Of a DNA stretch of 64,000 bases, positions 8,934-17,609 are shown in pieces. This DNA is from Chitinophaga rhizophila. Its GTDB lineage: Bacteria; Bacteroidota; Bacteroidia; Chitinophagales; Chitinophagaceae. A program made the position numbers and the translations under genes. The DNA lies in assembly GCF_019492185.1 (NCBI RefSeq), contig NZ_JAICCF010000001.1, positions 496,001 to 560,000 of the forward strand. The letters run 5' to 3'. Under the pieces are notes generated by a model. The model was not told where the DNA came from, ran no database searches, and saw only the letters and a program-made list of their open reading frames with translations. Position 1 is the stretch's first letter. Each line of letters opens with the position of its first letter.

Positions 8934-10280
8934 ATGGAAGAAACACTTCAAACCTCAACCCAGCCAGACCTCCGGAAAATACAGCTACAAATTGACGGAG
9001 CTGATGTACTCCCGACCCGGGAAGAATTTTACACCAATTACCCCTTTTATAAATATTGGGGCAGTCAGCATAATCAGCAACTGCTGACTCCTGCCGGCAT
9101 CAGCATTTACATTCATATCCCTTTCTGTATTCAGATCTGTGATTATTGCTTCTATATGAAGGATCTGATCAAATCAAAAGATCAGGTAAATGAATATGTT
9201 GATTACCTCTGTAAAGAAATTCAGCTGGTGAGTGAGACTTTTGGACTGCAACGCCGTGAAGTTCACTCCATCTATATCGGCGGCGGTACCCCATCCGTTT
9301 TAACAGAAGCGCAGTTCAAAAGAATAGTAGATACCATTCATAAATATCACAAATTTGGTACACCAGAGTTTTCATTTGAGGCAGAACCAGGCACCTTCAG
9401 CAAAGCCAAGCTGCAGTCCTATAAAGACAGTGGAGTGAACAGGATCAGCATGGGCGTGCAATCATTCAATGATGAAGTGATTAAGCTAAGCAGCAGAAAA
9501 CATAATGGCGCACAGGCCATCAACTCCATCAGAATGGTTACTGAAATGGGGGGCTTTCAACTGAATATTGATTTACTTAGCGGACTTGCAGGCGACAAAA
9601 TGAATACCTGGGAGGAGTCAGTCCATACTGCATTGGCACAGGGCGTGGACATGCTGACTATATACAAGATGAAAACGTATGCCAATACGAACTTCTTCCT
9701 GAAAGGCGTGCACAACAATGAGATCACATTGCCGGATAATGAAGAAGAGATCGGCTTCATGCAGCGAGCCCTTGAGATAATTGACAGCGCAGGTTATCAA
9801 CGCTGGAGTAACTTCGCCTTCACAAGAGAAGGGTGCATTAATGTATATGCAGAAAATACATGGAGAGGCCAGGACCTCATTGCGTACGGCGCATCATCTT
9901 TTGGAAAGATAGGTAATATCAACTACCAGAACATCAACAATACCGCACTCTACTTTGACAAGCTAAAGCAGGACCAGCTTCCTGTGTTCAGAACATACAA
10001 TACGACATCAAAGGATGCGATCATCAGGGAACTACTGCTTTGTGCGGCAAGACTGTCTTCCTATCGTAAAGCAGAGTTTATGCAGAAGTTCGGCTTTGAC
10101 TATTTCCAGCTCATTCCTGACACTATACACCAACTGGAACAGAAAGGATACATCACCGGCAACCGGGAAGAACTGGAACTGACCCGGCAGGGCGTTCTGT
10201 TCGGAGACTTTGTTGGAAAAGTGCTTGCATCCGCCGTCAAAGATGTGCTGGGAAAGGATAAGATTGGATTTACTTATTAA
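8934..10280 (+). CDS. HemW/HemN-like radical SAM protein
   Basis: The start chosen is 8934, 2 bp after the APS kinase stop; an in-frame ATG at 8850 lies deep inside that gene. The 448-residue product has the radical SAM cluster motif CIQICDYC (Cys65, Cys69, Cys72; CxxxCxxC), then GGGTPS and the F-x-x-E-A-E-P-G-T strand typical of the coproporphyrinogen-oxidase-like group, with the C-terminal HemN-like domain present. HemW itself is a haem chaperone, but the same architecture is used by class C radical SAM methylases and cyclopropanases in antibiotic clusters. Inside an NRPS operon I infer modification of the product, for example C-methylation, rather than haem metabolism. The exact reaction is not predictable. 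Confidence 0.85.
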   Translation: MEETLQTSTQPDLRKIQLQIDGADVLPTREEFYTNYPFYKYWGSQHNQQLLTPAGISIYIHIPFCIQICDYCFYMKDLIKSKDQVNEYVDYLCKEIQLVSETFGLQRREVHSIYIGGGTPSVLTEAQFKRIVDTIHKYHKFGTPEFSFEAEPGTFSKAKLQSYKDSGVNRISMGVQSFNDEVIKLSSRKHNGAQAINSIRMVTEMGGFQLNIDLLSGLAGDKMNTWEESVHTALAQGVDMLTIYKMKTYANTNFFLKGVHNNEITLPDNEEEIGFMQRALEIIDSAGYQRWSNFAFTREGCINVYAENTWRGQDLIAYGASSFGKIGNINYQNINNTALYFDKLKQDQLPVFRTYNTTSKDAIIRELLLCAARLSSYRKAEFMQKFGFDYFQLIPDTIHQLEQKGYITGNREELELTRQGVLFGDFVGKVLASAVKDVLGKDKIGFTY

Positions 10281-10302
10281 TTTAACTATACAGAACTAAG
10301 AT

Positions 10303-11049
10303 ATGGTAGCAGAGAACTGGTTTATGCAGGAAGATCTGTGGGTATTACAAAAGCCTGTTATTTTCAATTCAGAACGCATACGCAATACTTTCCTGGAAGT
10401 AAACCGTATTCTTAAACTAACAGCCTTGACGCCCGGGGAGAAAGTGCTGGACCTTGGCTGTGGTATTGGCAGGCATTCACTTGAATTTGCCAGTCGCGGC
10501 TTTGAAGTTACAGGTGTAGACCTGACGGCTTCCTTCCTTACTACAGCAGCAGAAAATGCCCGCAGTCAAAAAGTCGATGTACGTTATGTACAGGGCGACA
10601 TGCGTACCTATTGTGAGCCGGATACTTATGGGTTAATCATCAACATGTTTACCTCCTTCGGATATTTTACTGACAGCGAGGATGACGTACGGGTACTATC
10701 CAATTGCTTCCAGTCTTTACATAGCGGCGGCATCCTGATGCTGGAAATGTTGGGAAAGGAAGTAGTCGCTGCTAATATCAAATCAAAAGATGTTCTGTCA
10801 TACGGCGATTACCAGGTCATCACGCATACAACCATCTCTAATAACTGGAGCTGGCTGGAATGCAAATGGACTATTATCCGGGATAAGCAGGTTTATGAAA
10901 CCAGGTATGCACACCGGCTTTATGCAGCAACGGAAATGGCAAGATTACTGGAAGAGGCTGGTTTTAGTGAGGTCAGCTTCTTTGGTGACCTGACCGGCGC
11001 TCCGTACGATAATATGGCCAGATCTATGCTAATCGTCGCTAAAAAATAA
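10303..11049 (+). CDS. SAM-dependent class I methyltransferase
   Basis: A 248-residue Rossmann-fold methyltransferase. Motif I is VLDLGCGIGRHS (about 47-58), the acidic end of strand 2 is VTGVD (about 70-74), and the post-II segment is V-Q-G-D-M-R. It lies 22 bp after the radical SAM gene and 2 bp before the next gene, clearly in the same operon. Probable roles are O- or N-methylation of the peptide, phenol or sugar. It might also act in concert with the radical SAM protein. The acceptor is unknown. Confidence 0.88.
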   Translation: MVAENWFMQEDLWVLQKPVIFNSERIRNTFLEVNRILKLTALTPGEKVLDLGCGIGRHSLEFASRGFEVTGVDLTASFLTTAAENARSQKVDVRYVQGDMRTYCEPDTYGLIINMFTSFGYFTDSEDDVRVLSNCFQSLHSGGILMLEMLGKEVVAANIKSKDVLSYGDYQVITHTTISNNWSWLECKWTIIRDKQVYETRYAHRLYAATEMARLLEEAGFSEVSFFGDLTGAPYDNMARSMLIVAKK

Positions 11050-11051
11050 GA

Positions 11052-12704
11052 ATGATGCAACAACAGGTATACGAGCAGGAAGCGATCTGCCGCTCCGATA
11101 AGAATATTGCACATCATTATCTGCAGCACGTGCATGGCCACCCTGCATTGGACGATATTACGCTTACAATGAGCATACTCGTGAAAAGTGATGCTGAAGC
11201 GGCCGTGAATGAACATGCAGAAAAACTCGCCTCCCTGATCAGGTGTCTTACAGGCATATATCAGGTGGAAAAAAATCAGGATCGCCTGCGCCAAGCAAAA
11301 ATTGCAGCTGTCCATCTGATAGAATGTTGTAATAGTAATTTGCCATACCTCTACAAGGGCCGTAATATTATCCCGGCGTTACTTGAAATGTACCGTCTCA
11401 CGGAGGAAGATTACTATTTGCTGAAAGCGCAGGTAGTGGCTGACAGACTGTACGAAAGTAGCAATGCGCCTACCGCCCATATAGATGTACAAGCAAATAT
11501 GCTGTCTCTACTACAGGAACTATACACTACGTGGCCCGATAAGAAGCTGATGGGCCGCATCAATGTTATAGCTGGTAAACTGATCAGCAATGCTGCAATC
11601 TGTGATGAAGGTATATACTGGAGACCAGCAGCAGTGCAGTCCCCTATTGAAACATTACATCTGCAATATCTGCTTTACGCCACCTGGCAACAGCTTGGTG
11701 ATTTCACAGGAAACGATACATTCTATGAACTCAGCAGAAGGTCCCGGAAATATATTAGCTCTCTGGAGGAGAATATAAGTAATGGACAACCAGTAACGGT
11801 AGAAGTACCTAAATTACCTATCAATGCTTCGCTACTGGCGCTTGCTACAGGTAGCGGCATAGATAGTCCGTCATCAGATACGCAGCTGTCTCCGGTACTA
11901 GCGCAGTACCGGGATCAGCTTCTCCAGGGTCTCTGTACCTCATTACCCAGAGATATTGTCAACGATATTGTAATTACCGCAAACCTGCTAAGTGGGTGCA
12001 AAGGGCAGATCTCGCGAGCTGAACATATTGATGGCTGTAATCTGCAGATGACTGTCCGGGAACTGAACCGGCGATTGCTGCACAATACGTTTGAAAATAC
12101 CATTGGTATGCTGCAATTTAGCCTGGGCCGTTCCGGAAAAATCTGTCGGGAGCTGACATATAACGATCTTCAGACACAGGATGCGCTGCATTGCCTGCTG
12201 TCCGAATATTCTTCCTACTTGGGAGTATCCAGAAGATCTGATATCATGCAACATCATGCTTATGAACTGGAACTACACAACAGGAGCATGATCATTGCCC
12301 GGGAGGCATATCCATACCATGCAATAGAAAAGGTAGTTCAACCGCAGGATATTTTGAGCCTCACGTTAAGGCTACATCCGAATATGATGCGAATGGAACT
12401 TCCGGCAGACATTAGTAATAAAGTCCGGAGTGTGATATTCAGAGATGCTCAAATGCCACCAGGCGATTATGCAGTTGCTATCTTCCATGATATATCCCGG
12501 CATCTGGTCAAGTCAATGATCCTACAGTCAAATCAAAAAATGGTATTGGAAGCATTTGGTCAATTAGCAGATGGTCATCCAAGGGTGACCGATCTTTTGG
12601 AATATTTAGCAACCAACAATGACGAGCTTACCAAAATAGAAGTATCCGAAATCATATCAAATTTCTATGATGCTGGTTTATTGATCACATCTAACCAACG
12701 ATAA
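11052..12704 (+). CDS. Unrecognised 550-residue helical protein in the operon
   Basis: I do not recognise this protein. It starts at a double ATG 2 bp after the methyltransferase and ends directly abutting the next gene (stop at 12702-12704, next ATG at 12705), so it is a core operon member. The first 250 residues look like repeated helical hairpins, suggesting an alpha/alpha-toroid-like fold, but no LanC zinc ligands are apparent. There is no signal peptide and no membrane segment. The last 45 residues (L-L-E-Y-L ... E-V-S-E-I-I-S-N-F-Y-D-A-G-L-L) resemble a small winged-helix of the kind that ends many cofactor or peptide-tailoring enzymes. It could be a tailoring enzyme, a partner of the radical SAM protein, or a scaffold. 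Confidence 0.75.
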   Translation: MMQQQVYEQEAICRSDKNIAHHYLQHVHGHPALDDITLTMSILVKSDAEAAVNEHAEKLASLIRCLTGIYQVEKNQDRLRQAKIAAVHLIECCNSNLPYLYKGRNIIPALLEMYRLTEEDYYLLKAQVVADRLYESSNAPTAHIDVQANMLSLLQELYTTWPDKKLMGRINVIAGKLISNAAICDEGIYWRPAAVQSPIETLHLQYLLYATWQQLGDFTGNDTFYELSRRSRKYISSLEENISNGQPVTVEVPKLPINASLLALATGSGIDSPSSDTQLSPVLAQYRDQLLQGLCTSLPRDIVNDIVITANLLSGCKGQISRAEHIDGCNLQMTVRELNRRLLHNTFENTIGMLQFSLGRSGKICRELTYNDLQTQDALHCLLSEYSSYLGVSRRSDIMQHHAYELELHNRSMIIAREAYPYHAIEKVVQPQDILSLTLRLHPNMMRMELPADISNKVRSVIFRDAQMPPGDYAVAIFHDISRHLVKSMILQSNQKMVLEAFGQLADGHPRVTDLLEYLATNNDELTKIEVSEIISNFYDAGLLITSNQR

Positions 12705-13463
12705 ATGAAGAAGCTATCATTCTGCATCACGTGTAAAAACAGATTTCACCAGATAGAACAAACGTTACCGGTTAACCTGAAGATGAATCGTGCCCATCAT
12801 GCAGCAATTGAATTTGTTCTGGTGGATTTCGGTAGCAAAGATGGTTTACAGGAGCATGTGCTTCGTCATTTCCGGGAGGAGTTGGAGCTGGGATATCTGC
12901 GCTACTATTATACTTCAGCTATGGATTCCTGGCACGCATCCATTGCCAAGAACACAGCGCATGCACTCAGTGTAGGCGAGGTATTGGTAAATCTGGATTG
13001 TGACAATTTTACCGGTGAGAATGGAGGGCAGTTTATCCTGGATCTATATGACACCTATGGGCCTGACGTTTTACTTCATCAATTCAGCGGACACTTTGCC
13101 GACGGTAGTTTTGGAAGAATAGGCATGGCCAGGGAACACTTCATGGCGATCGGTGGGTATAACGAATCATTCCTACCCATGGGCTACCAGGATATAGATC
13201 TGATCAAACGCCTGATGCGCTACGGATTGCGGTATGAACTGGTGAACGATCCCGCATACAATACCGCACTTGTTAATACTAAGGAGGATAGTATGCGAAA
13301 CACGCAATCAAGATTGTCATACAAGGAAATGAACAGATACAACTTCAATCTTTCCCGTGAGAATCTTCTTAAAGGAGAGATCAATACAACATCTTTTGCA
13401 GCGCCGGGGATGAATACCGGGCTCTATCAGTATGTAAACGGCTCGATGGCAGCCATTTCCTAA
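12705..13463 (+). CDS. Family 2 (GT-A) glycosyltransferase
   Basis: A 252-residue cytosolic GT-A transferase. The N-terminal strand SFCITCKNR and the V-D-F-G-S-K-D segment mark the nucleotide-binding region. NLDCDN (about 98-103) supplies the DxD metal site. The block GGYNESFLPMGYQDIDLIKR resembles the C-terminal beta-1,4-galactosyltransferase-type motif, with the pair Q-D-I-D replacing the catalytic acidic cluster. It directly follows the unrecognised gene and precedes the second NRPS by 12 bp. With the family 1 enzyme it implies two different sugar transfers or a disaccharide. Donor and acceptor are unknown. Confidence 0.85.
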   Translation: MKKLSFCITCKNRFHQIEQTLPVNLKMNRAHHAAIEFVLVDFGSKDGLQEHVLRHFREELELGYLRYYYTSAMDSWHASIAKNTAHALSVGEVLVNLDCDNFTGENGGQFILDLYDTYGPDVLLHQFSGHFADGSFGRIGMAREHFMAIGGYNESFLPMGYQDIDLIKRLMRYGLRYELVNDPAYNTALVNTKEDSMRNTQSRLSYKEMNRYNFNLSRENLLKGEINTTSFAAPGMNTGLYQYVNGSMAAIS

Positions 13464-13475
13464 AATAACTATTGT

Positions 13476-16400
13476 ATGTCTTTAGAACCGAAATGGATAC
13501 CAGCATCGCCACAACAGGAGGGTATATGGTTTCATGCGATACAGCACCGTCCATCCTTCTGGAATATCGTCCGGGCAAGATTTTACCAGGGGAATTTTGA
13601 CCTCCAGGCCTTTACATCTGCACTGAACATGGTTATCAGTCAGCATGCCACTTTAAGGACACAGTTCAGTATCCATCAGGAAAAATTGTTTCAGGTTATA
13701 GCTACAACGATACCGGTATCTGAAGTATTACATTATAACATAGTATCAGGCGACTTGGCTTCCAGTCAACAGCTGGTTACTGATGAAGTACGGCGGCTGT
13801 CTGCGCTTGAATTAGATTTAGAGAAGGCACCCCTTTTCCGTTTTAGGGTATTACACTTCTCAGATGGTGTAGTTTTAATACCAGTGATTCATCATCTGAT
13901 AACGGATGCTACCTCTAACCAGATATTCTGGAAAGATCTTATATCGCACTATAATAATTACCTCACTGGGGAATCGACCATACATGCTGTACCTGAAAGA
14001 CAATATTATCATTTCGCTGCCGATCAGGATAACTTCTTAACCACACAGGAGTACATTCACAGAAAGCAATACTGGCTGGAAAAACTAGCAGGTGAACTTC
14101 CGATGTTGAACTTCCGTTTGTATCACAATCCGTCGGAAGCAGCAATACATTTTGAGGAACTTGATCTTACGGAATCACTGGTGCATGAAATAAAATCGTT
14201 TGCGCTCAGAAATCGAGTGGTATATTCCTCGGTCTTCCTGACAGCTTATATTGTATTGTTGCATAAATATGCGAATCAGTCGGATATTCTCATTGGTAAC
14301 ATCATTAATGGGCGTCAGAACAGAATTAATTACGGCGCAATGGGTTTGTTTGCAGACAGACAAGTGCTGTTGTCTGCTATCAGCGAAACGGAAACGCTGG
14401 GAAGCTTGTTACAGAAAACCAATACGCAGCTGATGGAGGCATTTGAGAAAGCTGTGCCTTTCGATGACTTACGCCGCGACATGAATCTTATCAGTAAAAC
14501 AGGCTTATCGACACTCTTTACTGCCACGTTCAATATGATGAAGGTAATAGAAAGACAGCTGGATTTTTCTGGCTTAAGGCGGGATACAACGAGGAAGGTG
14601 GGCCATGAGTTACCGGCAGACAGACAGGAAGACTTTTCATTGTATATACTGGACAGAATAAATTCAGTGCGTATACGATTGGAATGGAAAGCGGACAGCA
14701 TCCTCCAACAAGTTGGCAGCTTTATGCTGGAAAACTATAAGGCTATCCTGCTACAACTCATCCAATCAAAAGACACGTTATTGAATGAATTGCCACTGCT
14801 TACGTCAAGAGAACATAAGTTATTACAACAATTTAATGATACGACCGGTCATTATCCTACAGGGGCAACGATGGTTAGTCTCTTCGATGAACAGGTGGCA
14901 AGAACGCCCGAGAATATTGCATTATCATTCCAGGGCATATCAATAACATATAAAGTATTGCAGGAAAAGTCCAGGCAGCTTTGTGCTTATTTGCGGCAGA
15001 AAGGGCTTCATTCAGGGCACATGGCAGGTATCTGTGTAACTACCGGGATAAATATGGTCATTGCTATGCTTGGAGTGATGAGAACCGGGGCGGCATATGT
15101 CCCTATAGATCCGGAGTATCCTGCTGATCGTATACGTTTTGTAGTAGAAGACGCCGCACTTAACGTCGTACTGACAGAGAACGCTACCCAACAAAAAGTA
15201 AATGAGCTGCTGGCACTCCCCGGAAGCAGCCTGTCTGTAAATCTTGACGAAGCGGCAGCTGAGATATCAGCAACAGCTCCCTTCGTCATGGCAAGTCTTG
15301 CCACCCCTGAAGATATTGCTTATGTGATTTATACTTCCGGATCGACCGGCAAACCCAAAGGAGTAATTGTAAAACATCACACGGTAGTAAATACATTAGC
15401 ATGGGCAAAAGATTACTATCGGCTTAGCCCTGCAGATACGGCCATTCAGTTCTTTTCATTTGCCTTCGATAGCTCAGTTACAGAGATCTATTCACATCTT
15501 ATTGCAGGTGCACGCCTGTTATTGTTTTCCAAAATTGACCGAAAGGATGTGCTATTGCTTGCAAGAATAATGGAGGAGGAGAAAGTGACCCGGCTGCTGA
15601 CCATTCCTTCCATCTATGGTATATTGCTGGATGAAATGGAGAAGAGAAAACTCTGCATACGAATGGTTACGATCAGTGGAGAAAGTGTGAATACTGCTCT
15701 TGTAGACAAACACTACCGGATTATGCCGGAGGTGCCGATCATTAACGAATATGGGCCTACAGAATGTTCTGTTTGTGCAACCAGTCAGCAATTGGCTTCC
15801 GGCCAAATAGTTACTATTGGCACACCTATCACCAATATGCAGGTACATATCCGCCATGCGCAAGGATATATACAACCCATTGGTGTAGCGGGGGAATTAT
15901 GTATCAGCGGGCCTGGTGTAACAGCGGGTTATCTGGGAAGAGATGAATTAACTAACAGCAAATTTATCCAATTTCATAATGGGGAGGGCCGAAAATACTA
16001 TAAAACAGGAGACCTGGCCCGCTGGCTACCGGATGGCCGGATTGAGTTTCTGGGGCGTATCGATGAGCAGGTGAAAGTCCGGGGGTTTCGTATAGAATTA
16101 GGCGAAATTGAAAAAGTGATCGTTGGAAGTGGGTATGTGGAACAGGCAGTTGTGCTTCCCCAGCAGGATAGTGCAGGCACTACACGACTAACCGGGTACG
16201 TTGTTCCTACTAACGCTTTCAGCAAGGTGGCCCTTATGACCTTCCTGCGCGAAACATTGCCCGATTATATGATACCTGGCATGCTGGTCACGCTGGATGC
16301 TATACCACTATCGCCAAACGGTAAAGTTGATAAAAAGGCATTGCCTGCAATGCACTCTTCACAACTGCTGACTGATGAAAGGATTGTCCATCCGCAATCG

Positions 16401-17468
16401 GCTATACAGGAAGAACTGGTCAGGATATGGCAGGAGTTGTTAGGCGTACGTGCTATCAGTGTTACAGACGATTTTTTTGAACTTGGAGGACATTCCATCC
16501 TTGCAATCAGATTGCATGCCCGGATCTCTAATGAACTAAACGGAGATATTTCAGTGGCAGACATTCTTAATAATCCGACGGTACTCATGCAGGAAAAAGT
16601 CCTGTCAAAGAATAATAAAAATAATAATACATCAATAAAAGCTATTCCGGCAAATCTGGTATTATTGTCCCCGGCGATTGGTGATGCCAGCGAAAATCTT
16701 TTCCTGGCACCTGGTTACATGGGCATTTGCAGCAGCTATGTTCCATTTGCGCAAGCATTTAGCAAGAGCCATAATGTGTATAGCTTTAATATGACCGGAC
16801 TACTACCAGGGGAGTCACCGCTGTTATCAATAGCTGCGATTGCCTCCGGGCAGATATCTGCTATTAAAGCCCTGCAACAAAAGGGTCCGTATTGGCTGGC
16901 CGGCCACTCTTTTGGAGGAAGGGTAGCGTATGAGATGGCACGACAGCTGGAAGCTACGGGAGATAAAGTCGGATATCTTTATTTGTTGGACGCTGTAGCT
17001 TCTCCCCTATCTTACCAAATAGACATTAATGATCTTGCAGATGATATCTGCCGTAGCCAGGGTACCACCTGGTCATCCATACATGTGCAGTGCCCAAGCT
17101 TTCCTGAAAGTCTTTCTGAATACTCATACGATGATATTCCAGTATTGTTACGGCAGTTACAACATATTGCAGGTTCTGTCTTGCATGAGCAGGCCGCTGC
17201 AATTGCCAGTGCATTGTCACTTGCACTGGTAAATATTTCGATGCCGTCTGGTGTAACCGGTCAGATAACAGCGCCGGCTGTACTCGCTAAAGCTCAGGAC
17301 GGCATTCAGCGGAGCAATAAGGCTTTCGACTTTGGCTGGCTGCCATATATCCCTCAGCTGGAGATAATACATTCTCCTGGAGACCATACATCCATAGTGG
17401 CTGATAGCAAAGAGGCAGCTAAATTATTTGAACAGTTCAGGAAAATTCACGGTTTTTCATATATTTAA
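13476..17468 (+). CDS. NRPS termination module C-A-PCP-TE
   Basis: A 1330-residue protein. The condensation domain (about 8-430) has HHLITDA at 139-145: both His and the Asp are kept, but the final Gly of HHxxxDG is Ala. The adenylation domain (about 455-955) has TSGSTGKPKG at 620-629, YGPTE at 759-763, TGD near 844 and Lys950. The PCP has LGGHS with Ser1007. After an Asn/Lys-rich linker (1045-1053) the thioesterase has GHSFGG with Ser1145, and likely Asp1172 and His1304. My alignment to GrsA gives a pocket of about D-S-T-T-T-S-E-V-C-K; six of ten positions match the tyrosine code DGTITAEVAK, a weak hint of an aromatic residue. The Ser-type TE should hydrolyse or cyclise the product. It closes the operon. 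Confidence 0.93.
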   Translation: MSLEPKWIPASPQQEGIWFHAIQHRPSFWNIVRARFYQGNFDLQAFTSALNMVISQHATLRTQFSIHQEKLFQVIATTIPVSEVLHYNIVSGDLASSQQLVTDEVRRLSALELDLEKAPLFRFRVLHFSDGVVLIPVIHHLITDATSNQIFWKDLISHYNNYLTGESTIHAVPERQYYHFAADQDNFLTTQEYIHRKQYWLEKLAGELPMLNFRLYHNPSEAAIHFEELDLTESLVHEIKSFALRNRVVYSSVFLTAYIVLLHKYANQSDILIGNIINGRQNRINYGAMGLFADRQVLLSAISETETLGSLLQKTNTQLMEAFEKAVPFDDLRRDMNLISKTGLSTLFTATFNMMKVIERQLDFSGLRRDTTRKVGHELPADRQEDFSLYILDRINSVRIRLEWKADSILQQVGSFMLENYKAILLQLIQSKDTLLNELPLLTSREHKLLQQFNDTTGHYPTGATMVSLFDEQVARTPENIALSFQGISITYKVLQEKSRQLCAYLRQKGLHSGHMAGICVTTGINMVIAMLGVMRTGAAYVPIDPEYPADRIRFVVEDAALNVVLTENATQQKVNELLALPGSSLSVNLDEAAAEISATAPFVMASLATPEDIAYVIYTSGSTGKPKGVIVKHHTVVNTLAWAKDYYRLSPADTAIQFFSFAFDSSVTEIYSHLIAGARLLLFSKIDRKDVLLLARIMEEEKVTRLLTIPSIYGILLDEMEKRKLCIRMVTISGESVNTALVDKHYRIMPEVPIINEYGPTECSVCATSQQLASGQIVTIGTPITNMQVHIRHAQGYIQPIGVAGELCISGPGVTAGYLGRDELTNSKFIQFHNGEGRKYYKTGDLARWLPDGRIEFLGRIDEQVKVRGFRIELGEIEKVIVGSGYVEQAVVLPQQDSAGTTRLTGYVVPTNAFSKVALMTFLRETLPDYMIPGMLVTLDAIPLSPNGKVDKKALPAMHSSQLLTDERIVHPQSAIQEELVRIWQELLGVRAISVTDDFFELGGHSILAIRLHARISNELNGDISVADILNNPTVLMQEKVLSKNNKNNNTSIKAIPANLVLLSPAIGDASENLFLAPGYMGICSSYVPFAQAFSKSHNVYSFNMTGLLPGESPLLSIAAIASGQISAIKALQQKGPYWLAGHSFGGRVAYEMARQLEATGDKVGYLYLLDAVASPLSYQIDINDLADDICRSQGTTWSSIHVQCPSFPESLSEYSYDDIPVLLRQLQHIAGSVLHEQAAAIASALSLALVNISMPSGVTGQITAPAVLAKAQDGIQRSNKAFDFGWLPYIPQLEIIHSPGDHTSIVADSKEAAKLFEQFRKIHGFSYI

Positions 17469-17609
17469 CCCAGATTAGGATATAGCAATCGATTGTAGTT
17501 CCACGTAGAAAACCATTGAAGTGTTAAGTATTGCTGTATCAGTGCCCTCAGAAGCTGGTTAAGACCACAATTGACCTAACAACAAACCACGTAAACCCAA
17601 ATAGATAAA

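Noticed and set aside
11052..12704. LanC-like lanthipeptide cyclase
   Set aside because: The helical-repeat feel suggests an alpha/alpha toroid, but the zinc-binding Cys/His pattern and GxHG motifs of LanC are not seen and there is no precursor peptide gene.
7496..17468. Monobactam-type (N-sulfated beta-lactam) pathway
   Set aside because: A sulfotransferase with NRPSs, and reports of monobactams from Flexibacter-like bacteria, made this tempting. The TE carries a Ser nucleophile (GHSFGG), neither A-domain code suggests diaminopropionate, and an aryl starter trio is present, so nothing specifically supports a beta-lactam.
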